A stretch of DNA of 64,000 nt from Lapidilactobacillus luobeiensis (GCF_024345205.1 NZ_BROC01000001.1:155508-219507), one strand, 5' to 3'. Shown: positions 35,935-44,865, counted from the first letter of the stretch. Made by a program: numbers and translations. Notes: generated by a model from the letters alone, not told the origin.

Positions 35935-36555
35935 ATGACTGAATTTACCATCAACGATTTAGTCGGAACACCTTACACGGTAATTGCCAACTTGATTTTG
36001 GATCATTATGCGGAGCTCGGCATGAATGATCATCAGTTGGCGATTTTTCTACAAATCGTAAAATATAGCCAACTTAATGAGAAATTTCCTAGTCCGGATC
36101 AATTGGCTTTGGTCGTCAAAAAACCGGTCGGCGAAGTCTATCAAATTCTTTCACAGTTAACGCAGCAACGGTTCATCATGGTCACAACTGATACCTATCA
36201 CGCGCAACATCGCGACCAATACAGCGTGGCGCCATTCTTCCAACGGGTCGCACAATTACGGGATCAAAAGCAGGTCGTTCATTCTTTTCAGGAAGAGCAA
36301 GCTGACATCGCCAAACTCTACAAAGAATTTCAAGTGGAATTTGGTCGTCCTTTGTCACCGATCGAAATGGAGACTATCGACAATTGGCTCAACCGTGATC
36401 AGTATTCTCTAACGCTGATCCGTCTAGCCCTGCGCGAGGCTGTTTTAAGTGACGCCCGTTCGCTGAAGTATATCGATCGGATCCTGATCGACTGGCAACG
36501 GCGCCAAATCAAGAACGCTGACGATCTCCAACGCTATAAGGCAAAATTCAAATAA
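35935..36555 (+). CDS. dnaD: Primosome protein DnaD
   Basis: 206 aa. N-terminal winged-helix domain (about 1-95) and C-terminal DnaB_2/YxxxIxxxW-type domain, with YIDRILIDWQRRQIKNADD carrying the signature Trp. Acts with DnaB and DnaI to load the replicative helicase at origin and restart sites. AAAGGA precedes the ATG. Located between asnS and nth as in Bacillus. Confidence 0.92.
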   Translation: MTEFTINDLVGTPYTVIANLILDHYAELGMNDHQLAIFLQIVKYSQLNEKFPSPDQLALVVKKPVGEVYQILSQLTQQRFIMVTTDTYHAQHRDQYSVAPFFQRVAQLRDQKQVVHSFQEEQADIAKLYKEFQVEFGRPLSPIEMETIDNWLNRDQYSLTLIRLALREAVLSDARSLKYIDRILIDWQRRQIKNADDLQRYKAKFK

Positions 36556-36597
36556 TAGTTGCTCAGTCAAACTTTTTTAGAAAAGGGGCAGACTCAG

Positions 36598-37248
36598 ATG
36601 TTAACCAAAAAAGTGACGCGGATCGCGATCGAGCGCATCATGAAGATGTACCCCAACGCGGTGCCGAGTCTTGATGCGCGGACACCATTTCAAAAAGTTG
36701 TTTCCGTGTTGCTTAGCGCGCAAGCGACCGATGTTTCCGTTAATAAAGCGACCCCAGCGCTTTTTGCTCGCTTTCCTGATCCAGCCACTTTAGCAGTGGC
36801 GACCCCAGCCGAGGTCGAGCCCTATATCAAAACTATTGGTCTTTACCACAACAAGGCCAAGTATTTAGTCGCTTTAGGCCAAAAATTGACCCATGACTTT
36901 GCCGGCGTTGTCCCCAACACCCGCGCGGAATTAGTCACGTTGCCAGGGGTAGGGCGTAAATCGGCCAATGTGGTTTTAGGCGATGCCTTTGGGGTACCTG
37001 CTTTTGCCGTGGATACCCACGTTACCCGGATCAGTAAGCGGCTCACGATCGCGGCCGCTAATGATTCAGTCCGTCAGATCGAAACGCGGATCACCACAGC
37101 ATTACCAGAGGACGAATGGATCCACGGTCACCACGCGATGATTTATTTTGGGCGCGAAGTTTGCCACGCTAAAAAGCCCGAATGTGCCCACTGTCCACTA
37201 CTCGACTTATGCCCATTTGGTCAAAATTATTTGGCAATGAATGGCTGA
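36598..37248 (+). CDS. nth: Endonuclease III
   Basis: 216 aa from ATG 36598 behind AAAAGGGG; a TTG start at 36559 would add 13 residues not expected in the family. DNA glycosylase/AP lyase for oxidised pyrimidines. Helix-hairpin-helix LPGVGRKSANVVLG with catalytic Lys, VDTHVTRISKRL with catalytic Asp, and the [4Fe-4S] set C-x6-C-x2-C-x5-C near the end (CHAKKPEC, then AHC and LLDLC). The ypoC gene that follows in Bacillus is replaced by repeats. Confidence 0.94.
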   Translation: MLTKKVTRIAIERIMKMYPNAVPSLDARTPFQKVVSVLLSAQATDVSVNKATPALFARFPDPATLAVATPAEVEPYIKTIGLYHNKAKYLVALGQKLTHDFAGVVPNTRAELVTLPGVGRKSANVVLGDAFGVPAFAVDTHVTRISKRLTIAAANDSVRQIETRITTALPEDEWIHGHHAMIYFGREVCHAKKPECAHCPLLDLCPFGQNYLAMNG

Positions 37249-37270
37249 GCGCATACTGTGTCCCGTTTTT

Positions 37271-37397
37271 TGAAATGTGCTGCGCGCGCCTGCTTGTTGC
37301 GCTTAACTACGCTAGGGTTCCGGAAGCAAGGAGCGCTTCCAAAATCCAGAACTAGGCTAATGCTCAAAGTCAAACCGTTGTGTTTCGCACTCTGGCT
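37271..37397. repeat. Palindromic repeat unit A of a tandem triplet
   Basis: 127 bp beginning TGAAATGTGCTGCG, with centre GGAAGC-aaggagc-GCTTCC and the closing block CTAGGCTAATGCTC. It begins 20 bp after the nth stop. Short open frames across the array are by-products of the repeat. Confidence 0.85.
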
Positions 37398-37522
37398 TGA
37401 AACGTGCTGCGTGCGCCTGCTTGTTGCGCTTAACTACGCAATTGTTTCGGGAGCAAGATGCGCTCCCAAAACAATCGCTAGGTTAATGCTCACAAGCAAC
37501 CCGGCTCGCTCCGCACTCTGGC
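37398..37522. repeat. Palindromic repeat unit B of a tandem triplet
   Basis: 125 bp beginning TGAAACGTGCTGCG. The centre is GGGAGC-aagatgc-GCTCCC: the two sides have changed together compared with unit A, which keeps the stem paired and argues that the fold matters. Confidence 0.85.
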
Positions 37523-37651
37523 TTGAAACGTGCTCACTGACCTAGCTCCTTACGCTTAACTACGCTAGGGTTCCGGAAGCAAGGAGCGCTTCCAAAATCC
37601 TAGCTAGGTTAATGCTCAGGAGCAATGCAGGTCAGCTCGCACTTTGGCTTG
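37523..37651. repeat. Palindromic repeat unit C of a tandem triplet
   Basis: About 128 bp beginning TGAAACGTGCTCACTGACC. Its outer arms (TGACCTAGCTCC and GCAGGTCAGCTCGCA) are complementary to each other in part, and both differ from those of units A and B, again consistent with a maintained hairpin. Confidence 0.85.
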
Positions 37652-37725
37652 ATGGGTAACTTTAGCGTGAATCAAAGTCACCCGAAGTTTTTTTAGAGTA
37701 GCTTGTTCATCTAAAATTTGCCCAC

Positions 37726-37762
37726 AAAAAGTGCCGTCATACTTACGTGACGGCACTTTTTC
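37726..37762. terminator. Bidirectional terminator between nth and pbp1A
   Basis: AAAAAGTGCCGTCA (37726-37739) pairs perfectly with TGACGGCACTTTTT (37748-37761). Works for both strands; it mainly closes the recU-pbp1A transcript. Confidence 0.88.
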
Positions 37763-37798
37763 TTGATTTGGAGCCCAATCTCGATTGACTAGACGCCA

Positions 37799-40078
37799 TT
37801 ATTGACTGGCACCATTATTTGTATTCTCGTTTGTGCCATTTCCTGGCGAAACCGTACTACTGCTAGATTGACTGGTGGTCGAGCTACTACTTGATTGCGA
37901 GTCATCACTTGGTGTTTCCGGAGTGATGGTACTACTAGATCCTTCGGAATAACTTGGGGTCGCTGGTGTTTGACTACTTGATTCAGAGTCGCTCACTGAA
38001 CTTGACGAACTACTCTCCGAGCTGGAGCTGGAACTCTCCGAAGAACTAGTCTGTTGTTCAGGAGCGTAACCTTTGACATAGAGAACATTATTCTGGGCAA
38101 CGACTGAACTTGGTTTGGTCCAGTCGGTATTACTGACGTTTTGGCTGAGGTAGGCCATCATGTAACGATAGATCACTTGAGCGATCGTTTGATCAGCCAC
38201 ACCTTGTTGATCGGCTTTATCATAGCCGGTCCAAACCGCGATCGAGTAATGCTTCGTGTACCCAGCGAACCATGCATCCCTGACCGTATTGTTCAGTGCT
38301 GGATTCTTGGCGATCTCGCTAGGTGTATAGCCGACTGTTCCTGTTTTACCGGCTTGATAAAGTCCCGAGATCGCAGCAGTAGTGCCGATCCCGCTGGTAA
38401 GCACATCTTTCAACATATCAGTGATCATATAAGCTGTGGATGCTTTCATCGCGCTGGTTCCAGAGCTAGATTCTGAATAATCATGACTGATTTTATCAGA
38501 AGTCGTAATTGATTTGATGTATTGCGGTTGGTAATAAGTCCCACCATTTGCAAATGCGTTATAAGCCGAAGCGACTTGCAAAGTCGAGATCGAAGCCCCG
38601 ATCCCGACGGAAAGTCCCACCTTGCTGGGCAGGTCAATGCCTAACTTATTAACGAACTGCGTCGCCTTGGTCAGGCCGACTTCTTCAAGTGTTCTCACTG
38701 CGGGGATATTTCGCGAAACCGCTAGGGCTTGGCGCATGGTCATCGTACCCATATACTTATTATCCCAGTCCATCAGCGAGATATTCGTGCCTGGGTAAGT
38801 GTAGGGAGTATCTTTGACTGAATGGTCTGTCGCCCAATTCAAATATTCAATGGCCGGGCCATAGTCCAACAACGGTTTGATCGTTGATCCATTGCTCCGA
38901 TCGGTCTGGGTCGCTCGGTTCAAAGCCATCTGCACATTACCGACCTTGCGATTCCCGATCATCGCGACAACGTTGCCGTTATTCGGATCAGTGACGGTTA
39001 CCCCCGTTTGAAATTTATCGTCAGGGAAGCTGATCTGATCACCATTGACCAATTGATATAAATATTTTTGTGCTGAAAGATTCAGATTTGTTACAACTTT
39101 TAAATTGTCCTGATAGGGTTCGTAGCCCTTTTTCTTGATCTGCTTGATGACTTCTTGAATATAAGCATCGGCGATCAGGGCGTTGCTATCAGAACCAGTT
39201 GTGGTGGCCTTAGCCTTCAGACCATCCGTGATTGCTACCGCCTTAGCAGTCTGAGCCTGACTGGCGGTGATTTTACCATTATCAGCCATTGCCTGTAAAA
39301 CGAGATCTCGTCTTTGCTTGGCCGCTTCAGGATGAGCGTAGGGGTCGTACGTATTCGGTGAGTTGGGGATCCCCGCTATCAACGCGGTTTGCGCCAAAGT
39401 CAGCTTATCCAGCTCTTTGCCGTAATAATAGGTCGCCGCAGTCCCCATGCCATAAACACCGTTGGCCTCATAAACCGCATTGATATAATATTCCAAGATC
39501 TGTTCTTTGGAGAAACGTCGTTCGACTTGGATCGCCAACCAGGCTTCTTGCGCTTTACGCCGCAGTGTCTGATCTGATTTCTTCGTTGAAAAGTAAGCAA
39601 GCTTGACTAGCTGTTGCGTCAAAGTACTGCCGCCTTGAGGATCACTGTTTGGGTGGGTCACATTATAGAAGGCCGATGACACGATCCGGATCGGATCGAT
39701 CCCCAATGGCTCCCGATAAAAACGGCGATCCTCGATCGAAACTACCGCATCTTTCAATTGTTGCGGGATCGCAGTGCTTTTAACATTGGTGCGATCTTCA
39801 TTGCCTAATTTAGTTAAGACCGTGGTGGCGTCAGCAGCATACAGCGTGGTGGCGCCGCCACTTTCCAATTTACTGGCCGAAAGCGCCGGTGTATCCTTGA
39901 CATAGTACGCGAACAAACAGACTCCTAAGGCAAAACCAGCTACGATCAGCCAAAGAAGCCATTTGAGGATCCGTCGCCAAAGCGGTTTTCTTTTCTTGGG
40001 CCGGGGGTTGTGTCCATTTTTGCGATTCTGGGCAGCTTTGCGAGCCTCACGGGTCATTGCTTTTTCTTGTTGCGCCAT
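37799..40078 (-). CDS. pbp1A: Class A penicillin-binding protein PBP1A
   Basis: 759 aa bifunctional peptidoglycan synthase. Basic cytoplasmic tail (1-37), membrane segment at about 38-60, GT51 glycosyltransferase (VSIEDRRFYREP with catalytic Glu, GGSTLTQQLVK, RKAQEAWLAIQVE), then transpeptidase with STIKPLLDYG (Ser nucleophile and Lys), SRN and KTGT. The last 90 residues are a Ser- and Thr-rich low-complexity tail, probably a flexible wall-embedded region. Downstream of recU by 11 bp, the same pairing as ponA-recU in Bacillus. Confidence 0.94.
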   Translation of the reverse strand: MAQQEKAMTREARKAAQNRKNGHNPRPKKRKPLWRRILKWLLWLIVAGFALGVCLFAYYVKDTPALSASKLESGGATTLYAADATTVLTKLGNEDRTNVKSTAIPQQLKDAVVSIEDRRFYREPLGIDPIRIVSSAFYNVTHPNSDPQGGSTLTQQLVKLAYFSTKKSDQTLRRKAQEAWLAIQVERRFSKEQILEYYINAVYEANGVYGMGTAATYYYGKELDKLTLAQTALIAGIPNSPNTYDPYAHPEAAKQRRDLVLQAMADNGKITASQAQTAKAVAITDGLKAKATTTGSDSNALIADAYIQEVIKQIKKKGYEPYQDNLKVVTNLNLSAQKYLYQLVNGDQISFPDDKFQTGVTVTDPNNGNVVAMIGNRKVGNVQMALNRATQTDRSNGSTIKPLLDYGPAIEYLNWATDHSVKDTPYTYPGTNISLMDWDNKYMGTMTMRQALAVSRNIPAVRTLEEVGLTKATQFVNKLGIDLPSKVGLSVGIGASISTLQVASAYNAFANGGTYYQPQYIKSITTSDKISHDYSESSSGTSAMKASTAYMITDMLKDVLTSGIGTTAAISGLYQAGKTGTVGYTPSEIAKNPALNNTVRDAWFAGYTKHYSIAVWTGYDKADQQGVADQTIAQVIYRYMMAYLSQNVSNTDWTKPSSVVAQNNVLYVKGYAPEQQTSSSESSSSSSESSSSSSVSDSESSSQTPATPSYSEGSSSTITPETPSDDSQSSSSSTTSQSSSSTVSPGNGTNENTNNGASQ

Positions 40079-40089
40079 AAACCTATCAC

Positions 40090-40725
40090 CTAATTTTTCA
40101 GATTTGTTTTCTGGATCAATTGATCGACCGCATTCAGATAATCCAGAGTGGGACGATATGCCAAAGTCAGTTCGTAGCCGGAAGTCTCGATCTCACTTAA
40201 TGGAATTGATTTACGGCCATCCTTTTGCTCCTGCCAATGTTGGATCAAAAGTGACGCAGGTGTCAAAAAATATCGCGCCAAACTTGTGAAACGCATGATC
40301 GTAAAACAAATACCATTCTGTTGTAAGCAGTTTTGAAAATGATCCACTTGATGTTGATGGAAATTTTTAAGCGGAAATGAACGTTTATTTGTGGTTTCTT
40401 TGGCTTCAAAATCTAGATAGTAACCGCGATAAACACCGTTATAGTCAGTGGTCGAAGCCTGACGGAAGTATGCCTCGCGGATCACCGCCTTACTTCGCTG
40501 CGGATAGTCGACCTTGACGATCTGGATCGGCGTCGGCTTCTTATAGATCACCGCTCGTTGTTGCTGCCGATAAAACTCATTGCTTTCATTGATCGTTTCT
40601 TCCAGCGTCATCCCACGCCCACCAAAAACCACAGCCTGATCGCGCGAGCTGACCTGATTTGTGGTAGACTGAGATTTATCTGGTTCAAAGCGATAGGGTT
40701 GACCATTTGGATAATTGATTATCAT
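40090..40725 (-). CDS. recU: Holliday junction resolvase RecU
   Basis: 211 aa. Cleaves four-way junctions in recombination and chromosome segregation. GGRGMTLEETINESNEFY, then STTDYNGVYRGYYLDFEAKE (active-site Asp, Asp, Glu, Lys), and LKNFHQHQVDHF are as in the family. It is read before pbp1A on the minus strand and is divergent from ypsA with a 71-bp gap. Confidence 0.94.
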   Translation of the reverse strand: MIINYPNGQPYRFEPDKSQSTTNQVSSRDQAVVFGGRGMTLEETINESNEFYRQQQRAVIYKKPTPIQIVKVDYPQRSKAVIREAYFRQASTTDYNGVYRGYYLDFEAKETTNKRSFPLKNFHQHQVDHFQNCLQQNGICFTIMRFTSLARYFLTPASLLIQHWQEQKDGRKSIPLSEIETSGYELTLAYRPTLDYLNAVDQLIQKTNLKN

Positions 40726-40796
40726 TTTACGACACTCCCAATGCCCACATTATACCAGATTGTCCGACTTAACTTCATTAGAAAGGCTGTTTTTAG

Positions 40797-41348
40797 ATGG
40801 CAAAGCGATTGTGGTTGACTGGTTACCGTTCTTACGAACTCAATGTTTATCAAGATAATGACCCTAAATTACAGGTTATTAAGTATTCGCTAAGAAATAC
40901 ATTGCGGCGATACTTAGAGGATGGTTTGACATGGGTGATCACCGGCGCCCAACTAGGTACCGAGCAATGGGCAGTGACGACAGTCGGCGAACTGAAGGCA
41001 GATTATCCTGACTTACGAGTGGCGGTCATGTTGCCATTCACGGCTTTTGGTCAACAATGGAATGAAAAAAACCAAAGCCAATTGGCGCAGATTTTGGCCA
41101 AGGCAGATTTTGTGGGCTATACTTCTGATCATCCCTATGAGAATCCCGGTCAATTGCAAAATTATCAACAGTTCATGGGCCAGCATACTGAAAATGCCTT
41201 ACTGTTATATGATCCGGAGCATCCCGGCAAACCCCATTATGACTATGATTACATTACCAAGGTTTTACAGCCGCGAGGATATGGGCTTGAACTGATCGAT
41301 TTCTATGAATTGCAAGATTTAGCCGACGAAATGAATCATGATTATTGA
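40797..41348 (+). CDS. ypsA: YpsA-like SLOG-domain protein (DUF1273)
   Basis: 183 aa, full length. LWLTGYRSYELNVY opens a Rossmann-like SLOG fold and GLTWVITGAQLGTEQWA has the glycine-rich turn likely to bind a nucleotide-type ligand. Bacillus YpsA affects cell division and is encoded next to gpsB, as here. Ligand unknown. Confidence 0.9.
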   Translation: MAKRLWLTGYRSYELNVYQDNDPKLQVIKYSLRNTLRRYLEDGLTWVITGAQLGTEQWAVTTVGELKADYPDLRVAVMLPFTAFGQQWNEKNQSQLAQILAKADFVGYTSDHPYENPGQLQNYQQFMGQHTENALLLYDPEHPGKPHYDYDYITKVLQPRGYGLELIDFYELQDLADEMNHDY

Positions 41349-41406
41349 TTTTTTATAAGGAATCTGGATTATTAGAGACTTTTGGTTCTCATTTAGCGTT
41401 TTTTTT

Positions 41407-41414
41407 GCTATACT
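41407..41414 (+). promoter_or_regulatory. Extended -10 promoter of gpsB
   Basis: TGCTATACT (TATACT at 41409-41414) with no clear -35. The predicted start lies about 35 bp before the gpsB ATG. Confidence 0.5.
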
Positions 41415-41456
41415 ATTAAAGATGCGTGATCAGTGATGAATGAGGTGCAAGCATTT

Positions 41457-41915
41457 ATGGACAAGTCAGAAGAGAATCGCGAATTCAAGATCAATCTATC
41501 GCCTGAAGACATCGTTAATAAGGACTTCAAGAAGAAGTATCGTGGTTACGATGATGCCGAGGTCGATCCATTCTTGGATCAAGTTATTCAAGACTATGAG
41601 ACTTTTCGCAATCGAATCAAGACCTTAGAACAAGAAAATACGCGGTTGGTCAAAAAAGTCGATGAACTTTCACGACAGAATGACAATAGTGGCGTAAATG
41701 CGCCTAATTTCAATTCTGGTGTTTCCGCAATGCAGAATACGACCAATTACGATATTTTGCGCCGCATCAGTAATCTTGAACGTCATGTTTTTGGTGAGAA
41801 AGAAGCGGCCAAGATCGCTAATAAACCCACAACGAGCAATCCAACCAGTCCAACGACTCAGGATAATCTTGGTTTGGGCAGTTTTGAGAATCGCAGTCAG
41901 ATCGATCGCTTTTAG
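41457..41915 (+). CDS. gpsB: Cell division protein GpsB
   Basis: 152 aa from ATG 41457, with GAGGTG 9 bases upstream; the ATG at 41433 lies before that box. DivIVA-like N-terminal domain (LSPEDIVNKDFKKKYRGYDD) followed by a coiled coil of about 30 residues. It links PBP1 to the division machinery. Bacillus GpsB is near 100 residues; here a Thr/Pro/Ser/Asn-rich linker and a short C-terminal helix extend it. The gene for a probable partner, pbp1A, lies close by. Confidence 0.9.
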   Translation: MDKSEENREFKINLSPEDIVNKDFKKKYRGYDDAEVDPFLDQVIQDYETFRNRIKTLEQENTRLVKKVDELSRQNDNSGVNAPNFNSGVSAMQNTTNYDILRRISNLERHVFGEKEAAKIANKPTTSNPTSPTTQDNLGLGSFENRSQIDRF

Positions 41916-41950
41916 CCGACCTAAGCGACTCATATTAATTTGATATCAAT

Positions 41951-42318
41951 GGTAAGTTTCGAGTAATCGCGGTTTATTTCGGATAAACTGAGGAAAGTCC
42001 ACGCTCGCACAAGCTGTGATGCTTGTAGTGTTCGCGCTTAGCCCAATAAGCTAAGGTGCCTGGTGACAGGTAACGGCAGGCAACGACCTAAAGTTTACGC
42101 CATGGTCAATGCCTTGAAAGTGCCACAGAGACGATGCGCCCTTGAAAATCGGCGCTTGGAACGGGTAAACCCCACGAGCGAGCAACCCAAATTTTGGTAG
42201 GGGAGTCCTACGGCGGAAATCGAACCTAAAGTAGGAGCGGCAGCAGATAGATGATTACTGAAGATCAGAATGGACCTAATTCTGGTTGGAACAAAACGTG
42301 GCTTATAGAAATTTACCA
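41951..42318 (+). ncRNA. rnpB: RNase P RNA (type B)
   Basis: The 5' GGTAAGTTTC pairs with 3' GAAATTTACC to form P1. The conserved GAGGAAAGTCCACGCTCGCA and the distal ACAAAACGTGGCTTAT are present, along with GGTAACGGCAGGCAACGACC. Gene order gpsB-rnpB-ypsC is as in Bacillus. Ends are set from the P1 pairing and could be a few bases off. Confidence 0.95.
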
Positions 42319-42324
42319 AGGTGG

Positions 42325-42356
42325 TTGGCGCAAACTCGTTTTGCGTCAATTTTTTT
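42325..42356 (+). terminator. rnpB terminator
   Basis: TTGGCGCAAA-CTCG-TTTTGCGTCAA followed by seven T. Confidence 0.9.
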
Positions 42357-42424
42357 CAGGAAAAATGTTTCTGCGGAATCGTCGCAGAGATCTTTAAAAA
42401 TTTGATCCACCAGTTATTACAACA

Positions 42425-42469
42425 CTGTGTCGACCCATTGACTAGATCCCAGTCAATGGGTCGACACAG
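42425..42469 (+). promoter_or_regulatory. 19-bp perfect inverted repeat in the leader of the THUMP methyltransferase gene
   Basis: The arm at 42425-42443 is exactly complementary to 42451-42469 across a 7-base loop. No T tract follows, so it is not an ordinary terminator. It sits 25 bp before the ATG and 14 bp before the AGGAGG box. It could be an operator, an RNA-stability stem or a processing site. Confidence 0.75.
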
Positions 42470-42494
42470 GGCTCACAGCTTTAGGAGGCAAAAG

Positions 42495-43637
42495 ATGGCA
42501 TATCAATTGATGGCAACGATGGCGGCAGGTTTTGAAGCGATCGTAGCGAAAGAATTACAGGCATTGGGTTACCAGACACGTACCGATAATGGTCGCGTCT
42601 ATTTTAGCGGTGATGAGGCCGATATCATTAAAACAAATTTGTGGCTGCGGACCGCTGATCGCGTCATGATCATTGTCAAAACATTCAAGGCCATGGATTT
42701 TACGGAACTGTTTGATCAAGTCAACGCGATCCCTTGGGAAACTTATCTCACGATGGATGCCCAATTTCCGGTGACTGGGCGCGCGGTCGCTTCGAAATTA
42801 CACAGTGTGCCTGACGTTCAAGCCATTACCAAGAAAGCAATCGTTCAGCGTTTGCAGGATGCCTATCATCGCCGGACCCGGTTACCAGAAACCGGCGCGT
42901 TGACAAAGATCGATGTTCGTTTGCGGAAAAACCAAGCCGAAATATTGATCGACACTACTGGCGACAGCTTATTCAAACGTGGCTACCGGCTTGATCATGG
43001 TGGCGCTCCACTGAAAGAGAACTTTGCGGCCGGACTTTTAGCGTTAACACCTTGGCGGGCCAATGATCCCTTCCTTGACCCCATGACCGGTTCCGGGACG
43101 ATCGCCATTGAGGCGGCCTTAAAAGCGCGGAATATCGCCCCAGGGCTTAAACGCCATTTCGCGTTCGAACAATTCGCGACGATCACGCCCCAAATGGTGA
43201 CAGACGCACGCGCCGCTGCCCAAGCCGAGATAAAGACTGACCTCACTTTGCAGATCTTTGCCAATGATATCGATGAGACCATGATCGCTTTGGCCAAGGT
43301 CAACGCTGATCAGGCTGGGGTCCTGCATGACATTACTTTCAAACAAGTTGCCGTCAAAGATTTCCAGACGGATCTCCGTAATGGTATTATTATCGCCAAT
43401 CCGCCTTATGGGAAACGCCTAAACGACCAGAAAAAGGCTCGTGAGATCTACGCAGAAATGGGCCAGGCCTTCCGACCATTGACCACGTGGAGCAAATACA
43501 TTTTGACCAGCGACCTAGAATTCCAAAATTTTTATGGTCAACACGCCACTAAACGGCGCAAACTATATAATGGCTATCTGCGGACTGATCTATTCCAGTA
43601 TTGGGGCCGTCCCGATTATAAAAAAGTAGCTAAATAG
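42495..43637 (+). CDS. ypsC: THUMP-domain RNA methyltransferase (YpsC/RlmL-like)
   Basis: 380 aa from ATG 42495 with AGGAGG 6 bases upstream. N-terminal ferredoxin-like and THUMP domains (about 1-150) that bind RNA, then a class I methyltransferase with FLDPMTGSGTIAIEAAL and the catalytic NPPYG motif (IIANPPYGKRL). Related to the m2G-forming half of E. coli RlmL; the exact rRNA target here is inferred. Position beside rnpB matches Bacillus ypsC. Confidence 0.9.
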   Translation: MAYQLMATMAAGFEAIVAKELQALGYQTRTDNGRVYFSGDEADIIKTNLWLRTADRVMIIVKTFKAMDFTELFDQVNAIPWETYLTMDAQFPVTGRAVASKLHSVPDVQAITKKAIVQRLQDAYHRRTRLPETGALTKIDVRLRKNQAEILIDTTGDSLFKRGYRLDHGGAPLKENFAAGLLALTPWRANDPFLDPMTGSGTIAIEAALKARNIAPGLKRHFAFEQFATITPQMVTDARAAAQAEIKTDLTLQIFANDIDETMIALAKVNADQAGVLHDITFKQVAVKDFQTDLRNGIIIANPPYGKRLNDQKKAREIYAEMGQAFRPLTTWSKYILTSDLEFQNFYGQHATKRRKLYNGYLRTDLFQYWGRPDYKKVAK

Positions 43638-43648
43638 CGCCACCAACT

Positions 43649-43691
43649 AAACCAGTCCCAGCGATGATTTTCACGCTAAGACTGGTTTTTT
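43649..43691 (+). terminator. Terminator after the THUMP methyltransferase gene
   Basis: AAACCAGTC pairs with GACTGGTTT, with an inner AGCG/CGCT pair, then T tract. The tail overlaps the stop codon of the converging corA gene. Confidence 0.85.
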
Positions 43692-44613
43692 AAATGAAGT
43701 GATCGTGGTGTAAACGGTACATGACCCAGATGATCGGGATCAAAGAAATCAAGATCGAAAATAGCCAACCCCATTCTTTATCGGCCAGCGGCAAAGACAT
43801 ATTCATCCCATAAAAACCAAAGATGATCGGCGGGATCATTAAGACAACGGAATAGATCGTCAGTAACTTCATCACTTGGTTTAAATTATTATTCAGTAGA
43901 TTGTTGTAGGTGTTCGATAATTTATCAACGATATCACTATTTAATTCCAGCATTTCTTGAGCTTGACGGGCCTCGACTTCAACATCTTCTAATTGAGATT
44001 GACTGATACTACTCAATTCCAAATTCGCGGCCCGCTTTGCGGCCAAGCGCAATTGGCTGATCGCTACTAAATTGCCATTGGCCCCAGTCAAATAATAGGT
44101 GAGATCCGTACTCAAATTTGCTAATTCAAAAATGTGTTGCGAATTATTGCGCTGACGTTGGCGCAAATGACTTTCGATCTGGGTTCGAGCTTCCGTTAAC
44201 CGTTGGATATGATCAAAATAAGTTGTGGTAATCTCAAAAAGGATCGTAAAAACAGAATCCCACATCCCTCGGGTTTGATCATCAGAGTTGGCTTCTGTTG
44301 TCATCGACAAGACATACTTGGTCTGTGTCGTCACAAAAACAAATAATTGATCCGCTTTGATAATGAAACTGACCGGATGGATCACGCGGTGGTCCGCAGA
44401 GGTCGCGGCCACTGGCACATTATAAACGATCAACCAGTTTTCGGTAAATGAATTAAATTCAACGCGCGCCCGTTCGAGCGGGTCAGTAGCATAACGTAAA
44501 AATTCACCGGTCAAATGATAGTTGTCCATTAATTTGGTGCGATCTTGAGGATCCATATCGATCACGGAAATGATTTGATTATCTGCTTTGGTTTTTCGTC
44601 CTACCCGTAACAT
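43690..44613 (-). CDS. corA: CorA-type magnesium/cobalt transporter
   Basis: 307 aa. Large N-terminal cytoplasmic domain with a long helix (about 130-235), then two C-terminal membrane segments. The signature GMN is in IIFGFYGMNMSLPL at the end of the first. AAAGGAG lies 6 bases before the ATG. Expected to form a pentameric Mg channel. Stands alone between terminators. Confidence 0.92.
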   Translation of the reverse strand: MLRVGRKTKADNQIISVIDMDPQDRTKLMDNYHLTGEFLRYATDPLERARVEFNSFTENWLIVYNVPVAATSADHRVIHPVSFIIKADQLFVFVTTQTKYVLSMTTEANSDDQTRGMWDSVFTILFEITTTYFDHIQRLTEARTQIESHLRQRQRNNSQHIFELANLSTDLTYYLTGANGNLVAISQLRLAAKRAANLELSSISQSQLEDVEVEARQAQEMLELNSDIVDKLSNTYNNLLNNNLNQVMKLLTIYSVVLMIPPIIFGFYGMNMSLPLADKEWGWLFSILISLIPIIWVMYRLHHDHFI

Positions 44614-44794
44614 AACTTGCTCCTTTGCAACAATGATAATTACAGCCTAATGCAAAATTAGTCGAGAAACAAGTTTAACTGTTAACTTCTGAAAAAATCA
44701 GGTGCCGTTCTGCGACGATTTCAAGCCTGAATCGTTGCCAAGTGGCAGTCACCAGTAGTTACGCTCACGCGTTATAGCCATCAGCTAAGCAATC

Positions 44795-44829
44795 AAAAAA
44801 GCAAGTCCATAAATCGTTTTGGACTTGCT
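44795..44829 (-). terminator. Terminator of lplA
   Basis: On the minus strand AGCAAGTCCA and TGGACTTGCT pair and are followed by TTTTTT. Confidence 0.85.
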
Positions 44830-44865
44830 TGATCAATACGTATTGAATTAAAAATCATTTTAAGA

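Noticed and set aside
37258..37545. An open frame of 95 codons across the repeat array after nth
   Set aside because: It is made of two to three copies of the palindromic repeat, has no ribosome site and repeats its own sequence with the repeat period.
37271..37651. Possible CRISPR array
   Set aside because: Repeat units are adjacent, about 127 bp long and palindromic, with no unique spacers; no cas genes are present.
37799..38060. Low-complexity Ser/Thr-rich tail of PBP1A as an unusual domain
   Set aside because: Such tails are common in class A PBPs of lactobacilli and streptococci.
42321..42494. Upstream extension of the THUMP methyltransferase frame
   Set aside because: It runs through the rnpB terminator and the 19-bp hairpin; the AGGAGG site fixes the start at 42495.
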